NCBI GenBank assembly: GCA_902633885.1
Contig: CACPIK010000008.1
Span: 1-20,174, forward strand
Direction: 5' to 3'
DNA length: 20,174 bases
Source of the DNA: an uncultured Pelagibacteraceae bacterium
GTDB lineage: Bacteria; Pseudomonadota; Alphaproteobacteria; Pelagibacterales; Pelagibacteraceae
Below, in pieces: positions 1-7,577 of the stretch; positions within the stretch are counted from its first letter, which is position 1, and every line of letters begins with the position of its first letter. Both the position numbers and the translations under genes were made by a program. The notes under the pieces were generated by a model. The model was given only the letters and a program-made list of their open reading frames with translations, was not told where the DNA came from and searched no databases.

Positions 1-22
1 AGTACTAGGGTAAGTAGAGAGA

Positions 23-1069
23 TTAATTAGTAGATTTCATTGATTTCATAACAATTGCTCTGTCAATTTCACCGACTAGCTCACCTGTCTCATTATTAAC
101 AACTGGAAATTTCTGATCTGTATCTACAAGTTTATCTATTAAAGTTTCAATCTTTGAATTGTGATCAATATTATTAGATCCATTTTCGAACATTTTTTTT
201 GTATCTTCGCAGCATTCTTCTCTCATTACTTTGCTTGCACTTAAAACTTTGTATTTTGGAACATCTTCACAAAAGTCTTTTACATATTGATCTTTAGGAT
301 TTGCAACAATTTCTTCTGGCGTTCCTACTTGAGAAACTTCTCCATCTTTCATTATGGCAATATGATCACCCATTTTTATTGCTTCTAAAAAATCGTGGGT
401 AATAAAAACCATTGTCTTCTGTAATTTTTCTTGAATTTTAAGAAGTTCATCTTGCATTTCTCTTCTAATTAAAGGATCTAATGCTGAAAAAGGTTCATCA
501 AAAATTAAAATTTCTGGGTCTACGGCAAGTGCTCTTGCCAATCCTACTCTTTGCTGCATTCCTCCAGAAAGTTCTCTAGGATAATTATTGTGCCAACCTT
601 CTAAGCCAACCATTTTTAAAACTTCCATTGATTTTTCAATTCGGTCATTTTTTTTATTTCCTCTTATCTCTAAACCATAACCTATGTTTTCAATAACTGT
701 CCTATGTGGAAATAAACCAAAATGTTGAAAGACCATACTCATTTTGTTTCTTCTCAAGTCTAATAATTCCCTGCTACTCATTTTTGTTACATCAACATCA
801 TCCATTCTAACTGTGCCTGATGTTGGTTCAATTAGTCTTGAAATACATCTCACTAAAGTTGATTTACCACTTCCAGATAACCCCATTACAACAAATGTTT
901 CTCCTTTCTCAATTGAAAAACTAACATCCTTTACTGCAACAACATGACCAGTTTTTTCTTGAACTTCTTTGATTGATAAATTTTTATCTAAATCTTTTAT
1001 AATTCTTTCTTCATCAGGCCCAAACAATTTCCAAACATTTGAACATGTTATTTTTGGTTGATTACTCAT
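23..1069 (-). CDS. proV: Glycine betaine/quaternary amine ABC transporter ATP-binding protein (ProV/OpuAA type)
   Basis: This is the cytoplasmic ATPase that would power import of glycine betaine, carnitine or similar compounds through a ProW-type permease. Seen in the 348-residue product: Walker A GLSGSGKST at 63-71, Q-loop Gln115, ABC signature LSGGMQ at 167-172, Walker B ending in Asp-Glu at 191-192 and the switch His225. The long N-terminal extension before the core (residues 10-45, with KLFGPDEE) and the C-terminal region after about 280, which looks like a single degenerate CBS domain, are typical of ProV/OpuAA and separate it from general amino-acid ATPases. The gene diverges from the permease gene across 80 bases, so it is probably co-regulated with it but not co-transcribed. 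A second, similar ATPase lies at 5679-6704. The family call is very secure; the exact substrate is not shown by sequence. There is no clear Shine-Dalgarno site. Confidence 0.93.
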   Translation of the reverse strand: MSNQPKITCSNVWKLFGPDEERIIKDLDKNLSIKEVQEKTGHVVAVKDVSFSIEKGETFVVMGLSGSGKSTLVRCISRLIEPTSGTVRMDDVDVTKMSSRELLDLRRNKMSMVFQHFGLFPHRTVIENIGYGLEIRGNKKNDRIEKSMEVLKMVGLEGWHNNYPRELSGGMQQRVGLARALAVDPEILIFDEPFSALDPLIRREMQDELLKIQEKLQKTMVFITHDFLEAIKMGDHIAIMKDGEVSQVGTPEEIVANPKDQYVKDFCEDVPKYKVLSASKVMREECCEDTKKMFENGSNNIDHNSKIETLIDKLVDTDQKFPVVNNETGELVGEIDRAIVMKSMKSTN

Positions 1070-1149
1070 ATTTTTGTTAATTTGATAACATAAAAATAGA
1101 CAATATTTTTCTTTAAATGTAAAATTATTTATTTTAAGTTTTCAACTAT
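1070..1149. promoter_or_regulatory. Divergent promoter region between proV and proW
   Basis: This 80-base gap separates two divergently transcribed transporter genes, so it must carry or overlap promoters for both. On the plus strand TTGATA (1082-1087) followed after 16 bases by TATTTT (1104-1109) is a weak sigma-70-like candidate for proW. No convincing box was found on the minus strand. The composition is almost entirely A/T, so such matches arise easily by chance. Confidence 0.3.
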
Positions 1150-3267
1150 ATGTCATCTGAATTATCAAGTATCACAGGAAAATCTAATTACTCGAAAAAT
1201 ATTATAAAATATTCAGTAATCTTAATAACATTTCTTGTAGCTTTATGGTTATCTTCTCAAAGTGAAGGTCCTTCAAAAATGCCTAAAGTGGTGACTGACG
1301 AATTTACTTTTACAGCATGGGTAAATGATGGAGAAGACTATTTAAAAAAAAATTATAGATGGTTTACTAAGATTATAGCCGGGTATATTAAAAATGGATA
1401 TTATTTCCTTGAAGATTTTTTAATAGATTCTCCTTGGCTATTAATTGCTGCAATAATATTTTTACCTTGTTTAATTGCCGGAGGTTTAAGATTGGGTTTG
1501 TACTCTTTGTTTGTAATTTATTTCTGGGGCGGAACAGGAATGTGGGATGAATCGATGCAAACTTTAGCTTTAATGGGTCTAGCGGTACTTCTCTGCGTTT
1601 GTTTTGGTGTAACTTTAGGAGTGCTCTGTTCTCAAAGTGATAGGTTTGATAATTTTATGAAACCAATTTTAGACACAATGCAAGTTATGCCAGCATTTGT
1701 TTATCTTTTTCCTGCATTATTTTTTTTTGGAATTGGAGGAGCTCCTGCAATATTAGCCACTATGATTTATGCAATGCCTCCAATAATTAGATTAACAAAT
1801 ACAGGTATAAGGCAAGTTTCTGAAGAAACAATTGAGTCTGCGGCATCATTTGGTTCTAGTAAATTACAGCTTTTATTTAAGATTAAAATTCCACTTTCAT
1901 TGCCAAGTATAATGATGGGAATAAACCAAGTAATAATGATGGCATTAGCATTAGTTGTGCTTGCTTGCTTCATTGGAGCGGAAGGTATCGGAGGACAAGT
2001 ATGGTTAGCTATAAGAAACTTAGATGTAGGTTGGGCAATGGAAGGTGGTCTTTGTATTTTATTTATGGCTATCATGTTTGATAGATTCGGTTTGGCTTTA
2101 AGTAAACCTAAAGAAATATTACCTTCAGATGTGCAAAAATTTTATTTACTTCCTCAGTCTTGGGAAAAATACAGTATTGCTAGAATTTTAGAAAAACCAT
2201 TTGAGTTCTTAAGTGGTCTAATTAACTTTGTTTGCATAAATATTACTAATTTCATTGCTTACATTTTTGAATTTTTAATTTCATTATTTCAAAAAGAAAC
2301 TGCAAAAGATATTGGTGAAATAATAAGTAAAAGATATTACATCATTCCATCATTTATTATTTTCTTTTTAATTTCTTTTGTTGACTCTAGTTTATTTAAA
2401 ATTGGCACCTTTCCTGATGATTGGAAACTTTCTATAAGACAACCTATTGCTGATGGGGTGAAATCTTTAACAGTGCATCCGGGCTTTATTGCATTTACTA
2501 AAGGATTGAGAGCATTCATTTATCTTAATCTTCTTAAACCACTAGATACTTTTTTAACTCATATTCCATGGTGGTACACTACTGGTATATTTGTTGCTAT
2601 TGGATATTTTACTGTTGGTCTGAGATTTGCATTTGTTACTTTTTTATTATTATTATTTATTGGAGCTAATGGAATATGGCCCCAAGCAATGATTACTCTT
2701 TCTTCTGTTTTGGTTTCAGTGGTTTTGTGTTTTGCTCTTGGAGTACCACTTGGAATAATTGCATCTTATAACGAAAGATTTAGAAATATTCAAAATGTTG
2801 TATTAGATGCAATGCAAACTCTGCCCTATTTCTGTTATCTGATACCTGTTCTAATGTTTTTTGGTGGAGGAACAGTGTCTGCAGTACTTGCAACTGTAAT
2901 TTATTCAATACCCCCAATTATAAGATTAACAGCTTTAGGTTTAACACAAGTTTCAGGCACATATTCTGAAGTTTCAAGATCTTTTGGTGGAACTTTGATA
3001 CAAACTTTAAATAAAATCAAATTTCCATTAGCAGTTCCAAGTTTAGTTGTTGGATTCAATCAAACTGTAATTATGGCATTTGCAATGCAGATTGTAACAC
3101 CATTAATTGGAGGAAAAGGCCTTGGTTTAGAAGTTTTTAATGGTTTGGCTAGATCTGATACTGGAAGAGGTCTCGCAGCTGGTATTGGTATTGTATTACT
3201 AGCAATAATTATCGATAGAATTTCTCTTGCTTGGACAAGAAAACAAAGAGAAGCCTTAGGTTTATAA
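1150..3267 (+). CDS. proW: Double-length quaternary amine ABC transporter permease (tandem ProW domains)
   Basis: This is the inner-membrane channel of the betaine importer. At 705 residues it is about twice the usual ProW or OpuAB length and contains two copies of the BPD_transp_1 permease fold. Repeat A covers about 134-318 and repeat B about 511-697. Each has the EAA-loop that docks onto the ATPase: ESAASFG at 229-235 and EVSRSFG at 607-613, both followed by a KIKxPL motif and a conserved pair of prolines. The two halves align with an offset of about 378 residues. Extra hydrophobic helices precede each repeat (about 20-35, 95-125, 395-412, 475-505). One polypeptide could thus provide the whole transmembrane pore that normally forms from two subunits. 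It is followed after 98 bases by proX. The family call is secure. The protein's ability to work as a monomeric pore is inferred from the duplication. Confidence 0.93.
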   Translation: MSSELSSITGKSNYSKNIIKYSVILITFLVALWLSSQSEGPSKMPKVVTDEFTFTAWVNDGEDYLKKNYRWFTKIIAGYIKNGYYFLEDFLIDSPWLLIAAIIFLPCLIAGGLRLGLYSLFVIYFWGGTGMWDESMQTLALMGLAVLLCVCFGVTLGVLCSQSDRFDNFMKPILDTMQVMPAFVYLFPALFFFGIGGAPAILATMIYAMPPIIRLTNTGIRQVSEETIESAASFGSSKLQLLFKIKIPLSLPSIMMGINQVIMMALALVVLACFIGAEGIGGQVWLAIRNLDVGWAMEGGLCILFMAIMFDRFGLALSKPKEILPSDVQKFYLLPQSWEKYSIARILEKPFEFLSGLINFVCINITNFIAYIFEFLISLFQKETAKDIGEIISKRYYIIPSFIIFFLISFVDSSLFKIGTFPDDWKLSIRQPIADGVKSLTVHPGFIAFTKGLRAFIYLNLLKPLDTFLTHIPWWYTTGIFVAIGYFTVGLRFAFVTFLLLLFIGANGIWPQAMITLSSVLVSVVLCFALGVPLGIIASYNERFRNIQNVVLDAMQTLPYFCYLIPVLMFFGGGTVSAVLATVIYSIPPIIRLTALGLTQVSGTYSEVSRSFGGTLIQTLNKIKFPLAVPSLVVGFNQTVIMAFAMQIVTPLIGGKGLGLEVFNGLARSDTGRGLAAGIGIVLLAIIIDRISLAWTRKQREALGL

Positions 3268-3302
3268 CCATTCTAAAGACAAGACTAGAGTTTTTTGACA
3301 CC

Positions 3303-3332
3303 TTTACAATGTATGCTTTTTTGATCTAAAAT
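3303..3332 (+). promoter_or_regulatory. Candidate sigma-70 promoter for proX
   Basis: TTTACA (3303-3308) and TAAAAT (3327-3332) are each one mismatch from consensus and are separated by 18 bases. They lie in the 98-base gap between proW and proX, about 33 bases before the proX start. A separate promoter would let the binding protein be made in excess over the membrane subunit, as is usual for ABC importers. This is a reading of sequence only, and in AT-rich DNA false matches are common. Confidence 0.4.
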
Positions 3333-3365
3333 GAGCTTTTAATTAATTAAAATAGGGGAAATTAA

Positions 3366-4370
3366 ATGAAGTTATCAAAAACAATATCAGCGCTGATATT
3401 ATCTTCAATCCTTGTACTTGGAAGTTTTGGTACTGCACATGCTAAAAGATTAACTGCAGCTGTTGCGGACTGGACAGGTGGGGAGATAACATGTCAAGTT
3501 GCTGTTAGTATGCTAGAGGAAGAGCTAGGATATAAAGTAAAAAGAATAGTTTTTCCATCAGGAACTGGTTTATGGGAAGCTATCGCAGCTGGAGAAATTG
3601 ATTTTGCTTGCGAGAGCTGGCCAAGTTATGCTGAAGCAGACACTGTAATGATGAAGGGTCCGCTAATATACGATGGTCAAACAATGTTTAATTATGAAGG
3701 TGATGGAAGTGTAAAACTTTTAGGAACATCTGGAATAATTGGTCTATCTGATTATTATATTCCAAGATATGCTGCTGAAAGTATGGGCATTAAATCATGG
3801 AAAGATTTAAACAAACATAAAGCTAAATTTGCTACTATAGAATCTGGAAGTAAAGGAAGGCTTATTGCTTGTCCTGTTGCAGGGTGGAACTGTCATGACC
3901 AAAAAAGACTTGATCTTTTAGGAATTGATTTCCAAGCTGATGAACTAGGAACAGAAGCGGCTGCAATTGCAGAAGCAGTTGCTGCTTATGAAAGAAAAGA
4001 ACCTTTCTTATTATATCTTTGGGAGCCTCATTGGTTCTTTGGAGCTTATGATATGGTTGGTGTAAATCTTCCAAAACATAAAACTTGCGACTCATTTACT
4101 GAAGCAAACAACTGGAAAGATTGTGGAACTGCAGCATGGCCAGCAACTGGTTGGGCAAAGGACTACACATTTAACTATGGTAATCCAGAAACTTTCGCTA
4201 AACCAGAACATGCAAAAGCAGCTGAATTTTTTACAAAAATGAAATTCGACAATGCTGATCAAGCAGTAATGTTAGTTGAAGTAAAACAAAAAAATAGAGA
4301 TTTAAAAGAAGTTGTTAAAGAATGGAAAGATGCTAATCCAGGAAAATGGAAAAGCTGGATTCCAAAATAA
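3366..4370 (+). CDS. proX: Quaternary amine-binding periplasmic protein (ProX/OpuAC type)
   Basis: This is the periplasmic receptor that captures the substrate and delivers it to the permease. The 334-residue protein starts with a classic Sec signal peptide: Lys2 and Lys5, a hydrophobic core to about residue 22, and cleavage expected after Ala-His-Ala at 24-26. The mature part fits the OpuAC family (PF04069), with DWTGGE at 35-40, SGTGLW at 65-70 and CESWPSY at 82-88. It is rich in tryptophan, including Trp36, Trp85, Trp174, Trp219 and Trp223. Families of this type hold the trimethylammonium head in a box of aromatic side chains, but which residues do so here cannot be told without a model. 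The start is set by a good Shine-Dalgarno (AGGGGAA, 3354-3360) five bases upstream, one of the few strong ones in the window. The ligand could be glycine betaine, carnitine, gamma-butyrobetaine or choline; the neighbours favour a broad betaine/carnitine range. Confidence 0.93.
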   Translation: MKLSKTISALILSSILVLGSFGTAHAKRLTAAVADWTGGEITCQVAVSMLEEELGYKVKRIVFPSGTGLWEAIAAGEIDFACESWPSYAEADTVMMKGPLIYDGQTMFNYEGDGSVKLLGTSGIIGLSDYYIPRYAAESMGIKSWKDLNKHKAKFATIESGSKGRLIACPVAGWNCHDQKRLDLLGIDFQADELGTEAAAIAEAVAAYERKEPFLLYLWEPHWFFGAYDMVGVNLPKHKTCDSFTEANNWKDCGTAAWPATGWAKDYTFNYGNPETFAKPEHAKAAEFFTKMKFDNADQAVMLVEVKQKNRDLKEVVKEWKDANPGKWKSWIPK

Positions 4371-4388
4371 TACTTTAATATAATTTAT

Positions 4389-4422
4389 AAAAAAGGGCTT
4401 TGATTAATCAAAGCCCTTTTTT
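4389..4422. terminator. Bidirectional rho-independent terminator
   Basis: A perfect 34-base palindrome centred between 4405 and 4406 forms a stem with a GGGC/GCCC core. It has A-tracts before it and T-tracts after it in both directions, so it can end transcription of proX on the plus strand and of the convergent dioxygenase gene on the minus strand. Its last base is the final base of that gene's stop codon (4422-4424). Confidence 0.9.
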
Positions 4423-5546
4423 TATTTCTTTAAAAAATTTAATCTTCCTATAATTTCATCTCGATCCATATAATATCCTTGTAGATGTCTATGTCCTGAG
4501 TTTGGGTCAAAAGCTGTTCTTCCATGTAATACCCGTCTATTATTAAAAGAAAAAATATCTCCAGGTTCTAATCTAAAATTTATTTGAAATTTATCATCAT
4601 GTAAAAGATTTCCGAATCTATGATGTGCTTTATAAACTTTTTCCATAACATCAGGGTGACAATCTAAAGCATCCATTGTAGCAACACTGAATCTAATATC
4701 GTGGTAGTCTTTATCTTTTGTTAAGCTTATTGCTGGCGCATGAAAACTTCTGTGTGACTCTTGAGTATAATCTTTGTCTCTAAATTTAAGAGGAATAGAT
4801 ACTAAAGTTTCAAAAATTTCTTTTTCATTTTTTCTTAAATAATCTGCAACTGCAAATCCATCTATTGCTGAAGAGTCTCCTCCTTTTGCAGCATTAATTA
4901 AGCAATGTAGAAATTGATAGCCAGGTGGTAACTCAAACCAGGGTAAATCCATGTGATTTCTTAAGGCATGAGCGGTATATGCAGAATTGTTAGGTTTTGG
5001 AACATTAATAACCTCAAAAGGTGTATTAAAAAAAGTTTCTCTAGTATGACTTATTCTATTTAAAACTGGAAAAGCTGATTTTTTTTCTACCGGTGAATTT
5101 TTAACAATCGCAATACCTTTATGATGAAGTAGTTCCAGCCATTTTATTAAACCTTCATCAGAAGAAAGAATCTCATCATGATTTATACAAATTGAGTCAA
5201 AATTATTTTCTAAAGATTTATCCCAAAGTTGGTAAGGCGAAACATATTTGCTATTATTTTTTATAGTGTAACAATTATCTCTTAGCCATTTAGGATCATA
5301 ATAACTTTTGTGATTTCCTTCGCTCCATTCTATTTCTAATTTACCATCATTATTTATTGAATAGTTTTTTGGATTAATTTCTTGAGAAACTTCTAAAATG
5401 TTAAACATTCTATGTCTTGAGTCTTTATCGTGAGCTGTAGGACAATTATCTCTTAACCACATATAATTAAACTTACTTTCCTCCCCGTCATTCCAGATAA
5501 TTTTTAAATAGGAGCTATTTTTTTCTATTTTTGAAATCGAACTCAT
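4422..5546 (-). CDS. Gamma-butyrobetaine dioxygenase-like Fe(II)/2-oxoglutarate oxygenase
   Basis: The likely reaction is 2-oxoglutarate- and O2-dependent hydroxylation of gamma-butyrobetaine to L-carnitine in the cytoplasm. The 374-residue product has the two-part layout of the family. The N-terminal GBBH-like domain (about 1-110) carries the hallmark WLRDNC twice (30-35 and 87-92). A TauD-type jelly roll follows, with iron ligands His198-x-Asp200 and His341 and a 2-oxoglutarate-binding Arg353. The length fits the family (about 370-390). The family also includes trimethyllysine dioxygenase; the genes for carnitine oxidation and cleavage 3-5 kb away favour the butyrobetaine role. An oddity is that the cysteine cluster binding zinc in the animal enzyme is reduced to Cys35 in the corresponding stretch. 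The gene diverges from the second ATPase gene across 132 bases and ends in the shared terminator. Confidence 0.85.
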   Translation of the reverse strand: MSSISKIEKNSSYLKIIWNDGEESKFNYMWLRDNCPTAHDKDSRHRMFNILEVSQEINPKNYSINNDGKLEIEWSEGNHKSYYDPKWLRDNCYTIKNNSKYVSPYQLWDKSLENNFDSICINHDEILSSDEGLIKWLELLHHKGIAIVKNSPVEKKSAFPVLNRISHTRETFFNTPFEVINVPKPNNSAYTAHALRNHMDLPWFELPPGYQFLHCLINAAKGGDSSAIDGFAVADYLRKNEKEIFETLVSIPLKFRDKDYTQESHRSFHAPAISLTKDKDYHDIRFSVATMDALDCHPDVMEKVYKAHHRFGNLLHDDKFQINFRLEPGDIFSFNNRRVLHGRTAFDPNSGHRHLQGYYMDRDEIIGRLNFLKK

Positions 5547-5621
5547 ATTTGATGATTATATAAAAGAGTATTTATTGCAATTCAATTATTAGTTGTAAAA
5601 TAAATATTTAATTTTTTTATA

Positions 5622-5651
5622 TTTACTTTGAAGTTTTGGTAGAAATAGAAT
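5622..5651 (+). promoter_or_regulatory. Possible promoter of the second ATPase operon
   Basis: TTTACT (5622-5627) and TAGAAT (5646-5651) are separated by 18 bases, matching four and five of six consensus positions. They sit 28 bases before the ATG at 5679, in the 132-base divergent gap 5547-5678. The rest of that gap is A/T-rich with no hairpin or repeat that I can see. Confidence 0.28.
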
Positions 5652-5678
5652 TTATTACAAGAAACATAAATAATAACA

Positions 5679-6704
5679 ATGTCAAAAATAGAAATAAATA
5701 ATGTTTATAAAATTTTTGGTCCAAAACCTTCAGATGTACTTCAGATGGTTAAAAATGGAGCTAGTAAAGAAGAAGTTTTAGATAAAACAGGCCACACTGT
5801 TGGGCTTGATGATGTGACTCTTAAAATAGAAGAGGGAGAGACATTTGTTTGTATGGGGCTTTCTGGTTCGGGAAAGTCTACATTAATTAGACATCTAAAT
5901 AGATTGATAGATCCGACGGCTGGGCAAATTCTAGTAGAAGGAAAAGATGTAACAACTCTTAAAAAAGATGAGCTTATAAATTTTAGAAGACAAAAAATGA
6001 GCATGGTTTTCCAAAGATTTGGGTTGTTTCCTCATAAAACAGTATTACAAAATGTAGGCTATGGTTTAGAGATGCAAGGAATTGAAATTGAAAAAAGAAA
6101 TTCAGTTGCAATGGAAAAAATTGAGTCAGTTGGTTTAATAGGTTTTGAAAATCAATATCCTGCTCAACTTTCAGGGGGTATGCAACAAAGAGTTGGGCTT
6201 GCAAGAGCTTTAGCTACAGATACAGATATAATGTTAATGGACGAAGCATTTTCTGCTTTAGATCCTCTGATTAGAAGTGATATGCAAAAACAATTATTAG
6301 ATTTACAGGCAGAATTAAAAAAAACTATAGTATTTATAACTCACGACTTAGATGAGTCTTTAAGACTAGGAGATCACATTGGAATTTTAAATGCGGGAAA
6401 ACTTGTACAAGTAGGAACTCCAGTAGATATAATAATGAATCCAGCAGATGAATATGTTGCTGCTTTTGTTAAAGATGTGAATAGAACAAAAGTAATTAAA
6501 GCAAAAATTATAATGACATCAGTCAATGACGCAGATGGAATTGATAAAAGTAATTTATTAAAAGTAGAAGAAGATCAATTTATTGAGGAATTTCTACCTC
6601 AAGTTGTCTGTAGCAATTCTAATGTTGAGGTGGTTGATAAACAAGGAAATACAAAAGGTTTTATAACTAATAAAGAGTTGCAAAATTCTTTATCAAAATC
6701 ATAA
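5679..6704 (+). CDS. proV: Second quaternary amine ABC transporter ATP-binding protein (ProV type)
   Basis: This second ProV-type ATPase has 341 residues. Walker A GLSGSGKST lies at 60-68, signature LSGGM at 164-168, Walker B ending in Asp188-Glu189, the ProV-like DEAFSALDP at 188-196 and switch His222. It shares most core motifs with the product of 23-1069, including MSMVF, FGLFP and GGMQQRVGLARAL, but differs clearly in the N-terminal extension and in the C-terminal tail (after about 270), which is a weak CBS-like region. It heads a plus-strand group with an oxygenase and a dehydrogenase and has no permease or binding-protein gene beside it. It may serve the double permease at 1150-3267 as the second, non-identical nucleotide-binding subunit, or energise a permease encoded elsewhere. 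The family call is secure; the partner is inferred. Confidence 0.92.
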   Translation: MSKIEINNVYKIFGPKPSDVLQMVKNGASKEEVLDKTGHTVGLDDVTLKIEEGETFVCMGLSGSGKSTLIRHLNRLIDPTAGQILVEGKDVTTLKKDELINFRRQKMSMVFQRFGLFPHKTVLQNVGYGLEMQGIEIEKRNSVAMEKIESVGLIGFENQYPAQLSGGMQQRVGLARALATDTDIMLMDEAFSALDPLIRSDMQKQLLDLQAELKKTIVFITHDLDESLRLGDHIGILNAGKLVQVGTPVDIIMNPADEYVAAFVKDVNRTKVIKAKIIMTSVNDADGIDKSNLLKVEEDQFIEEFLPQVVCSNSNVEVVDKQGNTKGFITNKELQNSLSKS

Positions 6705-6720
6705 TTATATTCTAATAGTT

Positions 6721-7572
6721 ATGACAAAAAGATTAAAAGATATAGTTAACCTAAATAAATATCCAATACATAACTTAAAATCTCCAGAAATAAAAAAAAT
6801 TTTAGAAAAGTGTAAATCAGAACTAGACGAAGATAGCTGTTCAACACTTCCAAATTTTATTTTGCCTAAATCTCTTAAAATTATGAATGATGAATTGGAA
6901 AAACAAATTGATGAAGTTTATATGTCAAAAGAAAGTATTAATGCTTATTTATATTCTGAAGATGACCCTGCTCTTCCTAAAGATCATCCAAAAAGATTAT
7001 TTATGAATCGTTATAATGGTTATTTAAATTCTGATTGTTTCCCCAAAGACTCAGAAATGAAGTTTCTCTATGAAACTGATGAGCTTTTAAAATTTGTATC
7101 TAAGTGCTTAGGAATTTCTCCAATTTATAGATGGGCAGATCCACTAGCTTGTCATGCATATAATGTAATGAGACCTGAAGGAATTTTACCTTGGCATTTT
7201 GATAGTTGTGAATTTACTTTAAGTTTAATGATACAAAAACCAGAAAATGGTGGAATATTTGAATATTGTCCAAATATAAGAAAACCAGGTGATGAAAACT
7301 TTGATGAAGTCAGAAAAGTAATTAACGGTGATCGAGCAAGAGTTAAACAACTAAAATTAGAACCTGGCGATTTACAAATTTTTAAAGGAAGATTTACTTT
7401 GCACAGAGTAACAAAAATAGAAGGAAATCTATCTAGATATATGTGTATTCCAGCGTATGTTTTGGACCCCTGGAGAGTAAATACCCCTGAGCACTCGAAA
7501 GCAATTTATGGTAAAGTTTTACCAATACACTTAGAAAGGAATAAGGCTAGATCAGATGGTTTGGCTGATTAA
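6721..7572 (+). CDS. HalD/BesD (ArpA)-type Fe(II)/2-oxoglutarate oxygenase, predicted hydroxylase
   Basis: This 283-residue protein resembles the HalD/BesD/ArpA group, known for hydroxylases and halogenases that act on free amino acids. The resemblance is judged from the WHFDSCEFT segment, the overall length and the spacing between the metal ligands. The iron site is His159-x-Asp161 with distal His228, and Arg239 likely anchors 2-oxoglutarate. In characterised halogenases of this group a glycine replaces the aspartate so that chloride can bind iron. Here the aspartate is kept (codon GAT at 7201-7203), which predicts hydroxylation instead. It lies 16 bases after the second ATPase gene and 5 bases before a short-chain dehydrogenase, so the three are probably one transcript. 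A hydroxylation followed by alcohol oxidation is a reasonable guess. The substrate is unknown; an imported amine or a basic amino acid is possible. Confidence 0.75.
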   Translation: MTKRLKDIVNLNKYPIHNLKSPEIKKILEKCKSELDEDSCSTLPNFILPKSLKIMNDELEKQIDEVYMSKESINAYLYSEDDPALPKDHPKRLFMNRYNGYLNSDCFPKDSEMKFLYETDELLKFVSKCLGISPIYRWADPLACHAYNVMRPEGILPWHFDSCEFTLSLMIQKPENGGIFEYCPNIRKPGDENFDEVRKVINGDRARVKQLKLEPGDLQIFKGRFTLHRVTKIEGNLSRYMCIPAYVLDPWRVNTPEHSKAIYGKVLPIHLERNKARSDGLAD

Positions 7573-7577
7573 AAATA

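Noticed and set aside
744..947. Open frame on the plus strand inside the first ATPase gene
   Set aside because: It is antisense to the Walker A region of a clearly coding gene, shows no family motif and lacks a ribosome site.
1767..2075. Open frame of about 100 codons on the minus strand within the permease gene
   Set aside because: It lies opposite the permease's EAA loop and transmembrane region, and its composition reflects the antisense of that gene.
3862..4095. Minus-strand open frame inside proX
   Set aside because: The low-complexity Leu/Gln-rich product is what antisense of proX would give; there is no motif and no promoter.
5741..6204. Two minus-strand open frames within the second ATPase gene
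   Set aside because: Both are opposite conserved ABC motifs and have no recognisable domain.
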